Assembly: GCF_003052265.1 (NCBI RefSeq)
Contig: NZ_QANS01000004.1
Coordinates: forward strand, 186,414-250,413
DNA: 64,000 nucleotides
Source: Stenotrophobium rhamnosiphilum
GTDB lineage: Bacteria; Pseudomonadota; Gammaproteobacteria; Nevskiales; Nevskiaceae
Direction of reading: 5' to 3'
Shown: one piece after another, positions 33,711-42,925 of the stretch
How the letters are laid out: each line of letters starts with the position of its first letter
Numbering within the stretch: position 1 is the stretch's first letter
Translations under genes and position numbers: made by a program
The notes under the pieces: model-generated
What the model saw: the letters and a program-made list of their open reading frames with translations, nothing else
Databases searched by the model: none
Told to the model about the DNA's origin: nothing

Positions 33711-33783
33711 TGTCATCCCGAACGAAGTGAGGGATCTTGCTTTGAGAGCTACAGCAAGATCCCTCACTGCGTTCGGAATGACA
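33711..33783. repeat. Inverted repeat, TGTCATCCCGAACG type
   Basis: Arms 33711-33741 and 33753-33783, 31 bp, nearly perfect, containing AGTGAGGGATCTTGCT. A class common between genes in several proteobacteria. Confidence 0.8.
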
Positions 33784-33936
33784 CGGTCCTGTTGCGACTA
33801 ACGAATGAGCTGATCTGCCGCAATTCCCAAGACCAAAATGCTGAAGCGGTTACCTGTTTCTCGCGTGAGAATTTAGGTTGCATAGGTATCAGGCCTGTTC
33901 CACATCGCCGCACAAGTGGATTGAGGTGCTTTCTTT

Positions 33937-33970
33937 GGTTACTTTCTTTGCACCAGCAAAGAAAGTAACC
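33937..33970. repeat. Perfect inverted repeat, GGTTACTTTCTTTG
   Basis: Two 14-bp arms around CACCAG. This is the well-known GGTTACTTTCTTTG...CAAAGAAAGTAACC intergenic element type. Confidence 0.85.
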
Positions 33971-34055
33971 CGCACTACAGTGCGGAACACGTCATTTCAT
34001 TGAGAACAGGTAGTAGCCCGCGAAGCGCGTAAAAAGCTTGCCCCTCACCCTCAAT

Positions 34056-34086
34056 CCCTCTCCCCATAAAAAGCATGGGGAGAGGG
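34056..34086. repeat. Perfect inverted repeat, CCCTCTCCCCAT
   Basis: 12-bp arms around AAAAAGC. Part of the same repeat stack. Confidence 0.8.
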
Positions 34087-34102
34087 AGGCTAGAAGAACT
34101 GG

Positions 34103-34122
34103 ATACCCGCCTTCGCGGGTAT
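34103..34122. repeat. Perfect inverted repeat, ATACCCGC
   Basis: 8-bp arms ATACCCGC / GCGGGTAT around CTTC. Confidence 0.7.
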
Positions 34123-34178
34123 GACGGGTGTGATTGGTGATGGGATATAGCTCATGTTTAAAACAGTATCGCGGCGCT

Positions 34179-34235
34179 AACACCTCCGCTCCTGCGCATC
34201 CATGCGCCCGCGGAGGTACCGTACATCCTGTACAT
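34179..34235 (-). repeat. 57-bp dispersed palindromic repeat, copy 2
   Basis: Reverse complement of 7797-7853 with two mismatches. It begins directly at the end of the T-run of the DUF1329 gene's terminator on the minus strand, as copy 1 does at its own terminator. Confidence 0.8.
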
Positions 34236-34268
34236 AAAAAAGGCGGTGAAGCCAGAAGCTTCACCGCC
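34236..34268 (-). terminator. Terminator of the DUF1329 gene
   Basis: Minus strand: GGCGGTGAAGC, 5-nt loop, GCTTCACCGCC perfect 11-bp stem, then T6. It starts 21 bp after the stop codon. Confidence 0.9.
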
Positions 34269-34288
34269 TTTGCTTTTCTGCTTAAAAC

Positions 34289-35701
34289 TTAGCGACTACG
34301 AGCCTTACGCTTCAAGTTCGCTGGATCAAAGTAAGCATCTTCAAACTTCTGTTCGAAGTCGGTCGTTGCATCTTCGTTGATCATGGTCGTTGCAAAGTAG
34401 CGGTGTGACTGCAGATCGTAGATCAACTCAGGAATACCGGTAACCGTTGGGATGAACGGAGCGGTCAACAGATGAGCTTCCTGTACTTTCCACAGCGTGC
34501 CACGGCCGTCGTAGCAATCTTCTGCTGCAATTGCCCAGCTATCTTCGTCGACGTAGAACACGCGCTTGGCGAAGTTGTGACGCATGCCAGGCTTGAGCGA
34601 GGCTTCAACAACCCATACGCGGTGCAGTTCATAGCGTGCGAATTCTGGGTTGATGTTGTATGGCGTCAGGATGTCTTTGTACTTCAACAGCGGGCTGTTC
34701 ATCTTGTAGGAGTTGTACGCGATGTACATTTCCTTCTTGCCGATCAGTTTCCAGTTGTAACGATCAAGCGCGCCGTTGAAGACGTCGATCTGGTCGGTGA
34801 ACTGTTCGTTGTCGGTGCCGACAGCTGGGTTGTCGTAGCCAACGTCTGGTGCGCGGTTTACGCGACCCAGGCCTGGGCTGTAAATCCAAGCCGAACGGCT
34901 CTTACCTTCGCCGCCAGCGGTTTCATGAACCAGCGTGATCTGGCCAGCAACGCGTGGTGGTGAAACTGCTTCTGACAAGTAGAAGCCAAACAGCTTGTCC
35001 TTGTTGTCGCCTTGTTCTTTCAGATTGGCGTATTTGAACTTCACGTCTTCGATCAGCTTGGTGATCGTGTAAGTGCCGTCTGGTTTAACAATCGCTTGGT
35101 TGTTGTAGCGACGAACAGCGGAGCCACGGAACTTGAGTTTGTGGTTCCAGATGACTTCTGCGCCGGTCTTTGGGATCGGGAATGGGAAGCCCAGCTTGGC
35201 GCCGGAGATGACGTCGGTGCCGGTGAGCGAAGCGCTGGTCGCATTGGCGACAGTTGCTTTGTAGATCGCATCTGGGAAGAACGCGGTACGTACGCTCTTG
35301 TAGACGTTCATCTTGAAGTTGGGGTTGCCCTTCAACATAGCCTTCTGGCCTTCAGTCAGCTTGTCGGCGTACTGAGCCATATTTGCTTTGGTCACCGTGA
35401 ACAAGATTTTCATCTTTTCCGGGCCAGCTTGTTTAGCAAACAGATCTTCGATTTCTTTAGGACGGCTCTTGCGCAGCTCTTCGAGTTTGGCGTGCGTGTA
35501 GGTCTTTTGTTCTTCGGAGAAATTGGATGGGCCGGTCCACTCAGGGATGGTGCCATCTTTGTTGCCAGCTTTTACTGCGCCGACACAGGTCAGTTCATTG
35601 CAGAGCTTGGCGGCTTCAGCAGCGGTTGCAGTGGCGTGCGCGTTAAACGCAAAAGTGGATAGCGCAAGCGCCAGTGCCGTGCTTGATATTTTTAGTGACA
35701 T
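34289..35701 (-). CDS. DUF1329 domain outer-membrane protein
   Basis: A 470-aa DUF1329 protein, paralogue of the one at 1255. Sec signal peptide (MSLKISSTALALALSTFAFN, cleavage near AHA-TA). Family blocks: DGTIPEWTGP at about 50, FPIPKTGAEVIWNHKL at about 175, YDNPAVGTDNEQFTDQIDVFNGALDRYNWKL at about 285. Exported to the periplasm or outer membrane. Its partner DUF1302 gene lies 1.8 kb away on the other strand, with an AraC regulator between. This cluster organisation is common where the pair takes up or moves lipids. Confidence 0.9.
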   Translation of the reverse strand: MSLKISSTALALALSTFAFNAHATATAAEAAKLCNELTCVGAVKAGNKDGTIPEWTGPSNFSEEQKTYTHAKLEELRKSRPKEIEDLFAKQAGPEKMKILFTVTKANMAQYADKLTEGQKAMLKGNPNFKMNVYKSVRTAFFPDAIYKATVANATSASLTGTDVISGAKLGFPFPIPKTGAEVIWNHKLKFRGSAVRRYNNQAIVKPDGTYTITKLIEDVKFKYANLKEQGDNKDKLFGFYLSEAVSPPRVAGQITLVHETAGGEGKSRSAWIYSPGLGRVNRAPDVGYDNPAVGTDNEQFTDQIDVFNGALDRYNWKLIGKKEMYIAYNSYKMNSPLLKYKDILTPYNINPEFARYELHRVWVVEASLKPGMRHNFAKRVFYVDEDSWAIAAEDCYDGRGTLWKVQEAHLLTAPFIPTVTGIPELIYDLQSHRYFATTMINEDATTDFEQKFEDAYFDPANLKRKARSR

Positions 35702-35827
35702 AAAGCCTCCTCAGGCTCAACTGCAACAAAAGTAAAAATCGGGCTGAACAGTGCCCGATCGCGGCAATTTATTTCGTGACGACGTTAACAGCCATGGCTG
35801 TCAATCTTAATCGGCTTGTCTCTCCGG

Positions 35828-36868
35828 TCAAGCCGGTTGATCTTCTTTGGTCGGTTTGTGTTCAACACTGCCATCGCGGCGACCTTCGCGATATTGCACG
35901 GGCGTCATGCCAGACCAGCGCTTAAAGGCACGATAGAACGTGCTGGGCTCTGAGAAACCGGTCAGATAAACAATATTTTCAATCGGCTCTTCGGTTCGGC
36001 TTAGCAGGCGACGCGCTAACGCAAAACGGAAGCCCGAGAGTAGGTCGCTAAAGCTGGTGCCGGCGCGAGTGAGCTCAAAGCGCAGGCGGCGAGGGGCCAT
36101 GCCGAGTTCGCGAGCAACATCTTCAAGATCGCATTGATCCAGCTCAAGGCGCTGCGAGAACAACAGGCGAATGCGTTCGATCAAATCCTGACGAACCAGA
36201 TTCGATAAGCGTTTCTCTGCGAGTTCTTCATGCAGCGATAGAAGATCGGGGTCCCAATGCGGCGAGCGATATTCCAGAATTGCCGGATCAATCCAGATTT
36301 CGCCTAGCTTGCCGTCAAAAGTGACGGGGCAGTCAAAAACCTTTTCGTACTGCTCAATATCTGAGCGACGGCTGCAGCGCAGTTGCACGCGCAGCGGTTT
36401 AAACGCGCCAGCAGAAACCGATTTGGCGAACTGAATCAGTTCATAGGCCACACAAATTTCAGTGTGGCGCAGTTGCGGTGCTTCGGATGTGGTGCCGATG
36501 ACACTGATATGGGTGCCGGTTTCGTCTTGGATCAGGCGTACATCAATGGCGTCACTGACCAAGCGCAGGTATTTCACCGTGCGGGCAATGCCTTCACCAA
36601 AGGTGGGGCTGCTGAACATCAGGTATTCCAGCACTTCGCCACGATAGACCGGCATGTGCGGGCACAGGTGCAGGCCGATATCGGCGTCGCCGGTGACGGC
36701 TTCAACGGTCGTCCAGAAAAAAGCCTGCTGCTGATGCGGTGTGCGCAGATCGCGCAGGGACAGCTTTTCAGCGTCATAACCGAGTTTTGTGTAAATAGCA
36801 GTCACGTCGACGCCCGCCTTAACCATGGCTTCGTGTGTGACTTGCAACATCTGACCTGAATCGCGCAT
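35828..36868 (-). CDS. AraC family regulator (arabinose-binding-like domain)
   Basis: A 346-aa transcription factor. Residues about 20-210 match the AraC-type arabinose-binding-like domain (PF12625) and residues about 240-330 a double helix-turn-helix (LEDVARELGMAPRRLRFELTR ... YLTGFSEPSTFYRAFKRWSGMTP). This OruR/GadX-like class responds to lipid-related or amino-acid signals. It is divergent from the lipoprotein/DUF1302 genes and in line with the DUF1329 gene, so it probably controls this cluster. 36869-37161 is the divergent promoter region; no other feature seen. Confidence 0.88.
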   Translation of the reverse strand: MRDSGQMLQVTHEAMVKAGVDVTAIYTKLGYDAEKLSLRDLRTPHQQQAFFWTTVEAVTGDADIGLHLCPHMPVYRGEVLEYLMFSSPTFGEGIARTVKYLRLVSDAIDVRLIQDETGTHISVIGTTSEAPQLRHTEICVAYELIQFAKSVSAGAFKPLRVQLRCSRRSDIEQYEKVFDCPVTFDGKLGEIWIDPAILEYRSPHWDPDLLSLHEELAEKRLSNLVRQDLIERIRLLFSQRLELDQCDLEDVARELGMAPRRLRFELTRAGTSFSDLLSGFRFALARRLLSRTEEPIENIVYLTGFSEPSTFYRAFKRWSGMTPVQYREGRRDGSVEHKPTKEDQPA

Positions 36869-37161
36869 GTTTTATATATTTATAGACGCTTGTATAGGTG
36901 TTTGATTTGCCGAAGGGACAGGGACACGTGCCGATTTTGTCATTGCCCTTGCCATCGTGCACTGTTACGGTAATTCAATCGGACTATATAGTAGCTGCAC
37001 CATATAAGGAATGCGGTTTAAAGGGCACATCGAAGGCCCGCCGTCGCACGCTGTAGATAAGATAAGAATAGTGGCCAAAGAGCCGCGGCTGGATTCTAAG
37101 GGAGCTATCAGGGCTTAAGAGGCCACCCGCAGAACAGTTGCCTAAGACTGAGGAGAATTCG

Positions 37162-37452
37162 ATGCTGCGTGCAAAATGGTTGGTGTCTATCACCGTGGCT
37201 TTGCTATTGGCGGCTTGTTCGCCGAGCAAGGCGACCGTAGAAAACTATCAAAAGCTTGATTGGACGATGACGCGTGAGCAGGTTTATGGCGTGCTGGGTG
37301 AGCCGAACGAAACCAAAGGTCGTGAAACAGATGCTGATGCCACGACAACCATCGAATCTTGGAACGGGAAAGATCAAGATCTCATCACAGTTACATTTGT
37401 TGACGGAAAAGTTGCGATGAAGTCGATGCGTAGTAACGGCAAAGATTATTAA
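37162..37452 (+). CDS. Small lipoprotein of the SmpA/BLIP-like type
   Basis: A 96-aa lipoprotein: signal MLRAKWLVSITVALLLAACS with lipidated Cys19, then a compact domain (YQKLDWTMTREQVYGVLGEPNE, TTTIESWNGKDQDLITVTFVDGKV) like SmpA/OmlA and BLIP-fold proteins. AGGAG lies 5 nt before the ATG; an upstream in-frame TTG is not used. It precedes the DUF1302 gene. Confidence 0.82.
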   Translation: MLRAKWLVSITVALLLAACSPSKATVENYQKLDWTMTREQVYGVLGEPNETKGRETDADATTTIESWNGKDQDLITVTFVDGKVAMKSMRSNGKDY

Positions 37453-37514
37453 TAATGCGCGCGTTGAAGTCGGGGTCGGTATCAATGCCGAGTAAAAGAA
37501 CTAAGGAGAGTCGT

Positions 37515-39656
37515 ATGCGGAAAATCGGATTATTTGCCAGTGGTTTACTGCTGCTCAGTGGCAGTGCACAGGCTCTCGAATATCAGTGGGATGATTTCAC
37601 CTTTACGCTCGCTAACCGCATATCTGCCGGTGCGACGATGCGCATGCAGGCGCAAAGCAACGATCTGCTCGGCAAGATGAATGTGCCCGGACAACAGGAT
37701 TTATGCGAACAGGACGATTGCATTTCGTTTCTGAATAACCCTGCGCCGAACCAGCGCTTGGTTGATGCCAAGGGTGCTTTCTCAGGCACCAATAGCGATA
37801 ACGGCGACCTGAATTACAAGAAGCACGACATTGTTGCTGCAACGACGCTGCTGGATACCGATTTCAAGGCGGCTTACGGCGACTTTTTGCTGCGTGTTCG
37901 CGCACTGGGCTTCTACGATCCGGCGAATGCTAATCGCCGCGACAGACACAACTCGACGGTCTATCGCGGTGTCGAGCTTCAAGCGGCGCGCACGGATCGC
38001 AGCCCACGTACCACCAACATCTATGCGAGCAACATTCTGCTGCAAGATGTTTACCTGCAATACAGCTTCGCGCTGGACGGACACAACGGTACTTTCTCTG
38101 TAGGCCAGCAGAACATCCGTTGGGGTGAGAGCACCTTGCTGGCGATCAACAGCCTGAACGAAATCAATCCGCCCAACTCGCAGCTTTTGCATGTGCCAGG
38201 CGGACAGATTCGCTCAGTGTTTCAGCCAGTGCCGATGGCACTATTGTCTTTTGACGTGATGGATGGTGTCAGCGCAGATCTCGTTTATCAATTGCGCTGG
38301 AAGCCCGTGCAACCTGACGCGTCAGGCAGTTTCTTCTCGACCAGTGATATCGCTGGCGGTGGTGAATATGCAGTGATTGGTCTGGGCCAGTTCCCAGAAG
38401 ATCCGTTCCAGAAATTGAAGCCAGCTGGTTCAATCAATGTCGCCGATCCTTTAAGTTCTTCAGTGCTGGGTTTGATTTCTTCGACTGCGTTTTCGACGCG
38501 TATCTTGCCGGACTCGCACGGCGAACCAAAGAACAGCGGTCAGTACGGCATTAAGATTGGCTACAACGCCGATTGGCTCAATGGCGGCACTGATCTGGGT
38601 TTCTACTACCTCAACTATCACAGCCGGTTTCCCTACGCGAGTGTGATTTCAACTAATGATTCCTGTGCGCGTAATTCCACAGTCTTAACTGCAACGTTGG
38701 ATTGCATGGGATTTAATGGCGCTATAAACGTGACTGGTTTAGGTAAAGAACCTGCGCCGATTGATACGCTCAAAGTTTTCTTGGATTACCCAGAAAACAT
38801 TCACATGTTCGGTGTGAGCTTCAATACCAACGTCGGCGCATGGTCGCTGGCGGGTGAATATTCTTTCCGCCCCAATATGCCTTTGCAGGTCCAGTTGACC
38901 GATGTGGTCTTTGCCGGCCTTCAGCCTGCACTGCCCAAGCAACCGATCAATGTCGGTGTTGACACTATTACAGACCTTCTCGGACTCCCAAGCACGGGGC
39001 TGAATGTCATTGCACTTCCGTCGTCACAGCTGGCTTTTCCCGATTACTTGATGACGCAGTATCGCAAGCAGGCTGTTGGGCCCAATCAGTACATCCCGGG
39101 CTATCAGCGTTTCAAGGTGGGGCAACTTGATCTGACGGCAATCAAAGCGTTCTCCAGCAATCCTTTCGGTGCAGATCAGATTCTCTGGATCATGGAAGCC
39201 GGTTTCACGCATATCTATAACTTGCCATCGCTTGATCAATTGCAGATCGAAGGTGGCAGTCTCAACAACACGCACCACAGCCCGGGTGCTGATGGCACGG
39301 GCAATAATGGTGTTCCAGATACTAGGCACTTCAACCCAACGCAACAGAACTCTGGTTTTGCAACCAAGTTCTCATGGGGTCTGCGCTCCATCATCCAGAT
39401 GGAATACAACGACGTGATGTTTGGCTGGGCGTTCAAGCCGCAAATCGTGTTGTTGCACGACATGACCGGTGTTGCGCCTTCACCTAACCAGAACTTTATT
39501 GCGGGTCGTTCGCAGGCTCAGGTCGGTACGGATATCAACTTCAACCAGAGCCTGACCGGCCACTTCCACTACGAGTGGTATTGGGGCGGTGAGAAATATA
39601 TGAATGCTCTGAAAGATCGCGACAACGCATCAGTCAGCATCGCTTACTCGTTCTAG
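37515..39656 (+). CDS. DUF1302 outer-membrane beta-barrel protein
   Basis: A 713-aa protein with signal peptide (MRKIGLFASGLLLLSGSAQA) and the DUF1302 pattern of a large porin-like barrel: LEYQWDDFTFTLANRISAGA at the mature N-terminus, GQQNIRWGESTLLAINSLNEINPPN near 210 and a terminal Phe (SIAYSF), the usual outer-membrane sorting residue. ATG at 37515 has AAGGAGAG upstream; an earlier in-frame ATG at 37455 would add 20 residues before the signal peptide. Likely works with DUF1329 in uptake or efflux of hydrophobic molecules. Confidence 0.92.
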   Translation: MRKIGLFASGLLLLSGSAQALEYQWDDFTFTLANRISAGATMRMQAQSNDLLGKMNVPGQQDLCEQDDCISFLNNPAPNQRLVDAKGAFSGTNSDNGDLNYKKHDIVAATTLLDTDFKAAYGDFLLRVRALGFYDPANANRRDRHNSTVYRGVELQAARTDRSPRTTNIYASNILLQDVYLQYSFALDGHNGTFSVGQQNIRWGESTLLAINSLNEINPPNSQLLHVPGGQIRSVFQPVPMALLSFDVMDGVSADLVYQLRWKPVQPDASGSFFSTSDIAGGGEYAVIGLGQFPEDPFQKLKPAGSINVADPLSSSVLGLISSTAFSTRILPDSHGEPKNSGQYGIKIGYNADWLNGGTDLGFYYLNYHSRFPYASVISTNDSCARNSTVLTATLDCMGFNGAINVTGLGKEPAPIDTLKVFLDYPENIHMFGVSFNTNVGAWSLAGEYSFRPNMPLQVQLTDVVFAGLQPALPKQPINVGVDTITDLLGLPSTGLNVIALPSSQLAFPDYLMTQYRKQAVGPNQYIPGYQRFKVGQLDLTAIKAFSSNPFGADQILWIMEAGFTHIYNLPSLDQLQIEGGSLNNTHHSPGADGTGNNGVPDTRHFNPTQQNSGFATKFSWGLRSIIQMEYNDVMFGWAFKPQIVLLHDMTGVAPSPNQNFIAGRSQAQVGTDINFNQSLTGHFHYEWYWGGEKYMNALKDRDNASVSIAYSF

Positions 39657-39671
39657 TTTTTGCGTTTCAAA

Positions 39672-39706
39672 AACAGCCGGCACCACGATGAGTGGTGTCG
39701 GCTGTT
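39672..39706 (+). terminator. Hairpin after the DUF1302 gene
   Basis: Stem of 15 bp (AACAGCCGGCACCAC against GTGGTGTCGGCTGTT, one G-T mismatch) with a 5-nt loop, but no strong T-run. The hairpin covers an in-frame ATG at 39688, which supports the later start at 39742 for the thioesterase. Confidence 0.65.
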
Positions 39707-39741
39707 ATGCTTTATGCGAACAGAATTTGGAATCCCAACAT

Positions 39742-40188
39742 ATGACTGACAGCCAAGCGCGCGCCGGTTATCGGCACTTTCAAAACATCACCACACGCTG
39801 GAAGGACAACGACGTTTACGGGCATGTAAACAACGTCGAGTACTACAGCTATTTCGATACCGTGATTAACACTTGGCTGATTCGCGAAGGCGGATTGGAT
39901 ATTCACGCCGGTGACACGATTGGCCTCTGCGCAGAATCGCATTGCAAATTCATGGGGCCGTTCGCGTTCCCTGAAGTTGTGCAAGCTGGATTACGCGTTG
40001 TGCATCTCGGACGCTCCAGCGTGCGTTACGAAATTGGTTTGTTCCGCGAGAACGATGACAAGCCATCTGCCGAAGGTTGGTTCGTGCACGTGTTTGTGAA
40101 TCGTGAAAGCCGTCGTTCACAAGAAATTCCGCAGGGCCTGCGTTTAGCGCTAGAGCGTTTGCAGATCGACAATGGAGTATTGCCATGA
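39742..40188 (+). CDS. Acyl-CoA thioesterase (4-hydroxybenzoyl-CoA thioesterase-like)
   Basis: A 148-aa hotdog-fold protein. The catalytic region WKDNDVYGHVNNVEYYSYFDTV carries the Asp/Asn-xx-His pattern of the YbgC/4HBT class. It hydrolyses acyl-CoA to acid and CoA. The stop overlaps the ADH start (ATGA), so they are co-translated. With the ADH it may end or start an oxidation branch of the lipid pathway. Confidence 0.87.
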   Translation: MTDSQARAGYRHFQNITTRWKDNDVYGHVNNVEYYSYFDTVINTWLIREGGLDIHAGDTIGLCAESHCKFMGPFAFPEVVQAGLRVVHLGRSSVRYEIGLFRENDDKPSAEGWFVHVFVNRESRRSQEIPQGLRLALERLQIDNGVLP

Positions 40189-41312
40189 AAATTCGCGCTG
40201 CAGTTTTGCGTGAAATGGGTTTGCCCGCGCCATACGCGCAATCGCAACCTTTGAAATTCGAAACCTTGGAACTTGATCCGCCAGGACCCGGTGAATTGCT
40301 GGTGCGTGTTCGCGCCGCAGGTTTGTGTCACTCCGATCTCTCAGTGATTGATGGTTCGCGTCCGCGCGTGATGCCAATGGTGCTCGGCCATGAAGCCGCA
40401 GGCGAAGTTGTACAGATCGGCGCCGATACTGAAGGCTTCAGCGTTGGTGATCAGGTCGTGTTTTCTTTCGTGCCATCTTGTGGTCATTGCGCGCCTTGCG
40501 CCAGTGGTCGCGCTGCGCTGTGCGAGCCCGGCGCCAAATCCAACACCGCGGGTGCGCTGCTTTCTGGTGCGCGTCGCTGGCATCAAAATGACACAAGCGA
40601 GTTGCATCATCACCTCGGTGTTTCTGCGTTTGCAGAAATGACCGTCGTGTCCGCTCGCTCAGCGGTGCGTGTGGATCGTGATCTGCCACCCGAGATTGCT
40701 GCGTTGTTTGGTTGCGCAGTGATGACCGGTGTTGGCGCTGTGGTGAACACCGCAAAAGTTGGCGTTGGTGAAAGTGTCGCCATCTTTGGTTTGGGTGGCG
40801 TAGGTCTTGCATCGTTATTAGGTGCCCGCGCTGCTGGCGCTTATCCGATCGTGGCGATTGATGTGTTGCAGTCCAAGCTTGATCTAGCGAAAGAGCTGGG
40901 CGCTTCTCACACCGTCCTTGTGAGTGATGGTGATGTGGTGGCAGCTGTTCGCGAAGCAACGAAGGGTGGGGCGCAATACACGTTTGAAACCGTCGGCAGT
41001 GAGCAGGTGCTAGCGCAGGCTTATGCCGCAACGCAACGCGGCGGTACAACCGTGACGATGGGCTTGCCGCATCCGCAGAAAATGTTTTCAGTACCCGCCG
41101 TGAGTTTGGTTGCTGAAGAGCGCACGGTGAAAGGTTCGTATATGGGTTCGGCGGTTCCGTCTCGCGATATTCCGCGCTTCGTTGCGCTGTATAAATCAGG
41201 ACGTCTGCCGGTAGACAAGTTGCTAACGCATCGCTTGAAGTTGGAAGACATCAATGCAGCATTTGATCGTCTCGCTCGCGGCGAAGCAGTTCGACAGGTG
41301 GTTGTATTTTGA
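40185..41312 (+). CDS. Zinc-dependent alcohol dehydrogenase (class III-like MDR)
   Basis: A 375-aa medium-chain dehydrogenase. Catalytic-zinc ligands in GLCHSDLS and GHEAAGEV, structural zinc CGHCAPCASGRAALC, NAD-binding GLGGVGLASLLGA near residue 205. Overall length and layout fit the group of class III-like ADHs acting on aliphatic alcohols. ATGA overlap with the thioesterase upstream; the DUF4282 gene begins at its stop codon. Confidence 0.93.
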   Translation: MKIRAAVLREMGLPAPYAQSQPLKFETLELDPPGPGELLVRVRAAGLCHSDLSVIDGSRPRVMPMVLGHEAAGEVVQIGADTEGFSVGDQVVFSFVPSCGHCAPCASGRAALCEPGAKSNTAGALLSGARRWHQNDTSELHHHLGVSAFAEMTVVSARSAVRVDRDLPPEIAALFGCAVMTGVGAVVNTAKVGVGESVAIFGLGGVGLASLLGARAAGAYPIVAIDVLQSKLDLAKELGASHTVLVSDGDVVAAVREATKGGAQYTFETVGSEQVLAQAYAATQRGGTTVTMGLPHPQKMFSVPAVSLVAEERTVKGSYMGSAVPSRDIPRFVALYKSGRLPVDKLLTHRLKLEDINAAFDRLARGEAVRQVVVF

Positions 41313-41743
41313 TGAGTGTGCGTCGAGGTATGAGCAAGTCAAAAATGAAAGAAGAACCTGCAGAACGTTCAATCGCTGATCGGTTTGTGTGGATCCTCGA
41401 TTTTGTCAAAGGCCTTGCCGATTTGGAATTTCGCAGCCTGATGACGCCGCGCATGATGCCCGCGCTTTATCTGCTCGGGATTCTCGCCAGTGCTTGGGCC
41501 GTGGTGGCTTACGCTATCGAAGGTTTCACGATTTCCCATTCACAAGGATTGGTGCGCGCGATCCTGATTGCGCCAGTTGGATTTGTGGTGCTGGTGACGC
41601 TGATGCGCGTGGCGCTTGAGCTGTGCATGGTGATCTTCCGTATCGCCGTTCATATCAACAAGATGGCCGGGCACACGGAAGAGATTGCTGGTGGTTTTCC
41701 TAAGATTACTTTTTGGAAAAGCTTCAAGCGCAAGGACGAGTAG
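41312..41743 (+). CDS. DUF4282 membrane protein
   Basis: A 143-aa protein with two or three TM helices (PALYLLGILASAWAVVAYAI, AILIAPVGFVVLVTLMRVALEL) and the DUF4282 layout: cytoplasmic N-terminus, hairpin of helices, short polar tail. The start is uncertain: TTG 41309, ATG 41312 and ATG 41330 are in frame, and I take ATG 41312 at the ADH stop. Function of the family is unknown. Confidence 0.8.
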   Translation: MSVRRGMSKSKMKEEPAERSIADRFVWILDFVKGLADLEFRSLMTPRMMPALYLLGILASAWAVVAYAIEGFTISHSQGLVRAILIAPVGFVVLVTLMRVALELCMVIFRIAVHINKMAGHTEEIAGGFPKITFWKSFKRKDE

Positions 41744-41855
41744 CTTTGCATTAAGTGGAGCTTTAAACATCGAAGCCACTGAAGTTGAATATTCTCGACT
41801 GCCGCTAGGGCCAATGCCTGTCAATCAGGTAGCTAGCGCGATCCAATAGAGGAAC

Positions 41856-42743
41856 TTGCAGGCAGTTACATTTAAAGCGCAACATGGCCCGATGCCGCGC
41901 TTGCAACGAAAGAACTTTTCAAAGCCCGATCAGGTTCGGCAATTTCCTGCTGGCCGTTGCGATATCGTCACTCTTGATGAGATGTCTGTAGGCCGCTTCG
42001 TGTTTCTCCCTGGCTGGCGGTGGTCAAAGGACGTCGCGCCTATCGTAGGGACAAGTTCGTGTCAGTTCCGTCACCTCGGATACACGATTTCCGGGTTCAT
42101 GGAAGTGTGCATGGATGACGGCACGACTCTTGTCATTGGGCCTGGCGAAGCTTACGAGATACCGCCTGGTCATGACGCTTGGGTGGTTGGAGATGAAGCC
42201 TGGTGCTCAGTCGAGTTCGCCAGCGCCCACCTGTATGGTGTTCCTCCCGCAGATATCGGAGAGAGGATACTGGCGACGATTCTGTTCAGCGACATCGTTG
42301 CCTCGACAGCTACTCTCGAGCGGATCGGAGACCATGCTTGGTCTCAGCTTGTGCATGAACACAATATGAGAATTCGCGCTGCCATTGACAGGTACGGCGG
42401 CCGCGAAATGGACTCGGCAGGCGACGGGTTCATGGCACTCTTCAACGGAGCTACAAAAGCAGCGCATGCCGCGATTCTTATGGACACATCTGTCGCCGAG
42501 CTTGGCGTCAGGGTGCGTGTTGGCATTCACACGGGCGAAGTAGAAATCGTTGGCGGACGCGCGCGTGGCATCGCAGTTCATGCTGCGGCACGCATCGCAT
42601 CCCTTGCCAGTGCTGGAGAGGTGCTTGTCTCCGGTGCGACGCACGACATGCTCGACGGATCAGGGCTAACTTTCACGTCGTTCGGCGAACACGAACTAAA
42701 AGGCCTCAGCGGTGCTCGTCCTGTTTTTGCGCTGCAGCGCTAG
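41856..42743 (+). CDS. Cupin - class III adenylate/guanylate cyclase fusion
   Basis: A 295-aa two-domain protein. Residues about 20-125 form a cupin-type double-stranded beta-helix (DEMSVGRFVFLPGWRWSKDV, ISGFMEVCMDDGTTLVIGPGEAYEIPPGHDAWVVGDE); residues about 130-295 are a class III cyclase domain with metal ligands in LFSDIVASTATLERIGD and SAGDGFMALF, and the terminal GEHELKGLSG. A small molecule bound by the cupin could control nucleotide cyclase activity. The start at 41856 is TTG; ATG at 41892 would remove 12 residues and is possible. Single gene. Confidence 0.87.
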   Translation: MQAVTFKAQHGPMPRLQRKNFSKPDQVRQFPAGRCDIVTLDEMSVGRFVFLPGWRWSKDVAPIVGTSSCQFRHLGYTISGFMEVCMDDGTTLVIGPGEAYEIPPGHDAWVVGDEAWCSVEFASAHLYGVPPADIGERILATILFSDIVASTATLERIGDHAWSQLVHEHNMRIRAAIDRYGGREMDSAGDGFMALFNGATKAAHAAILMDTSVAELGVRVRVGIHTGEVEIVGGRARGIAVHAAARIASLASAGEVLVSGATHDMLDGSGLTFTSFGEHELKGLSGARPVFALQR

Positions 42744-42925
42744 TTCATTGATGTCTATCTGAACCATGGCTAGCTGAAGCATATAAGCGCTTCGGGCTGG
42801 TTTGTACTGCCCCACTGTTCCGACAAAATAGAATTGCCGTATGCAGTCGTCCATACGCTGCCACGTTCTCTATATATCGCGATTCAGGCAGAATCGCGCC
42901 GCACTCATTTACTAGTGGTCTTTCC

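Noticed and set aside
33633-33968. 111-aa frame in the repeat stack
   Set aside because: Spans three different inverted repeats; composition follows the repeats.
35012-35662. 216-aa frame on the plus strand
   Set aside because: Antisense to the DUF1329 gene; no motif or ribosome-binding site.
37138-37161. Upstream start for the small lipoprotein
   Set aside because: It would place eight residues before the lipoprotein signal; the AGGAG ahead of 37162 decides for the later start.
40438-41049. 203-aa frame on the minus strand
   Set aside because: Antisense to the zinc alcohol dehydrogenase; Arg/His/Gln-rich shadow.
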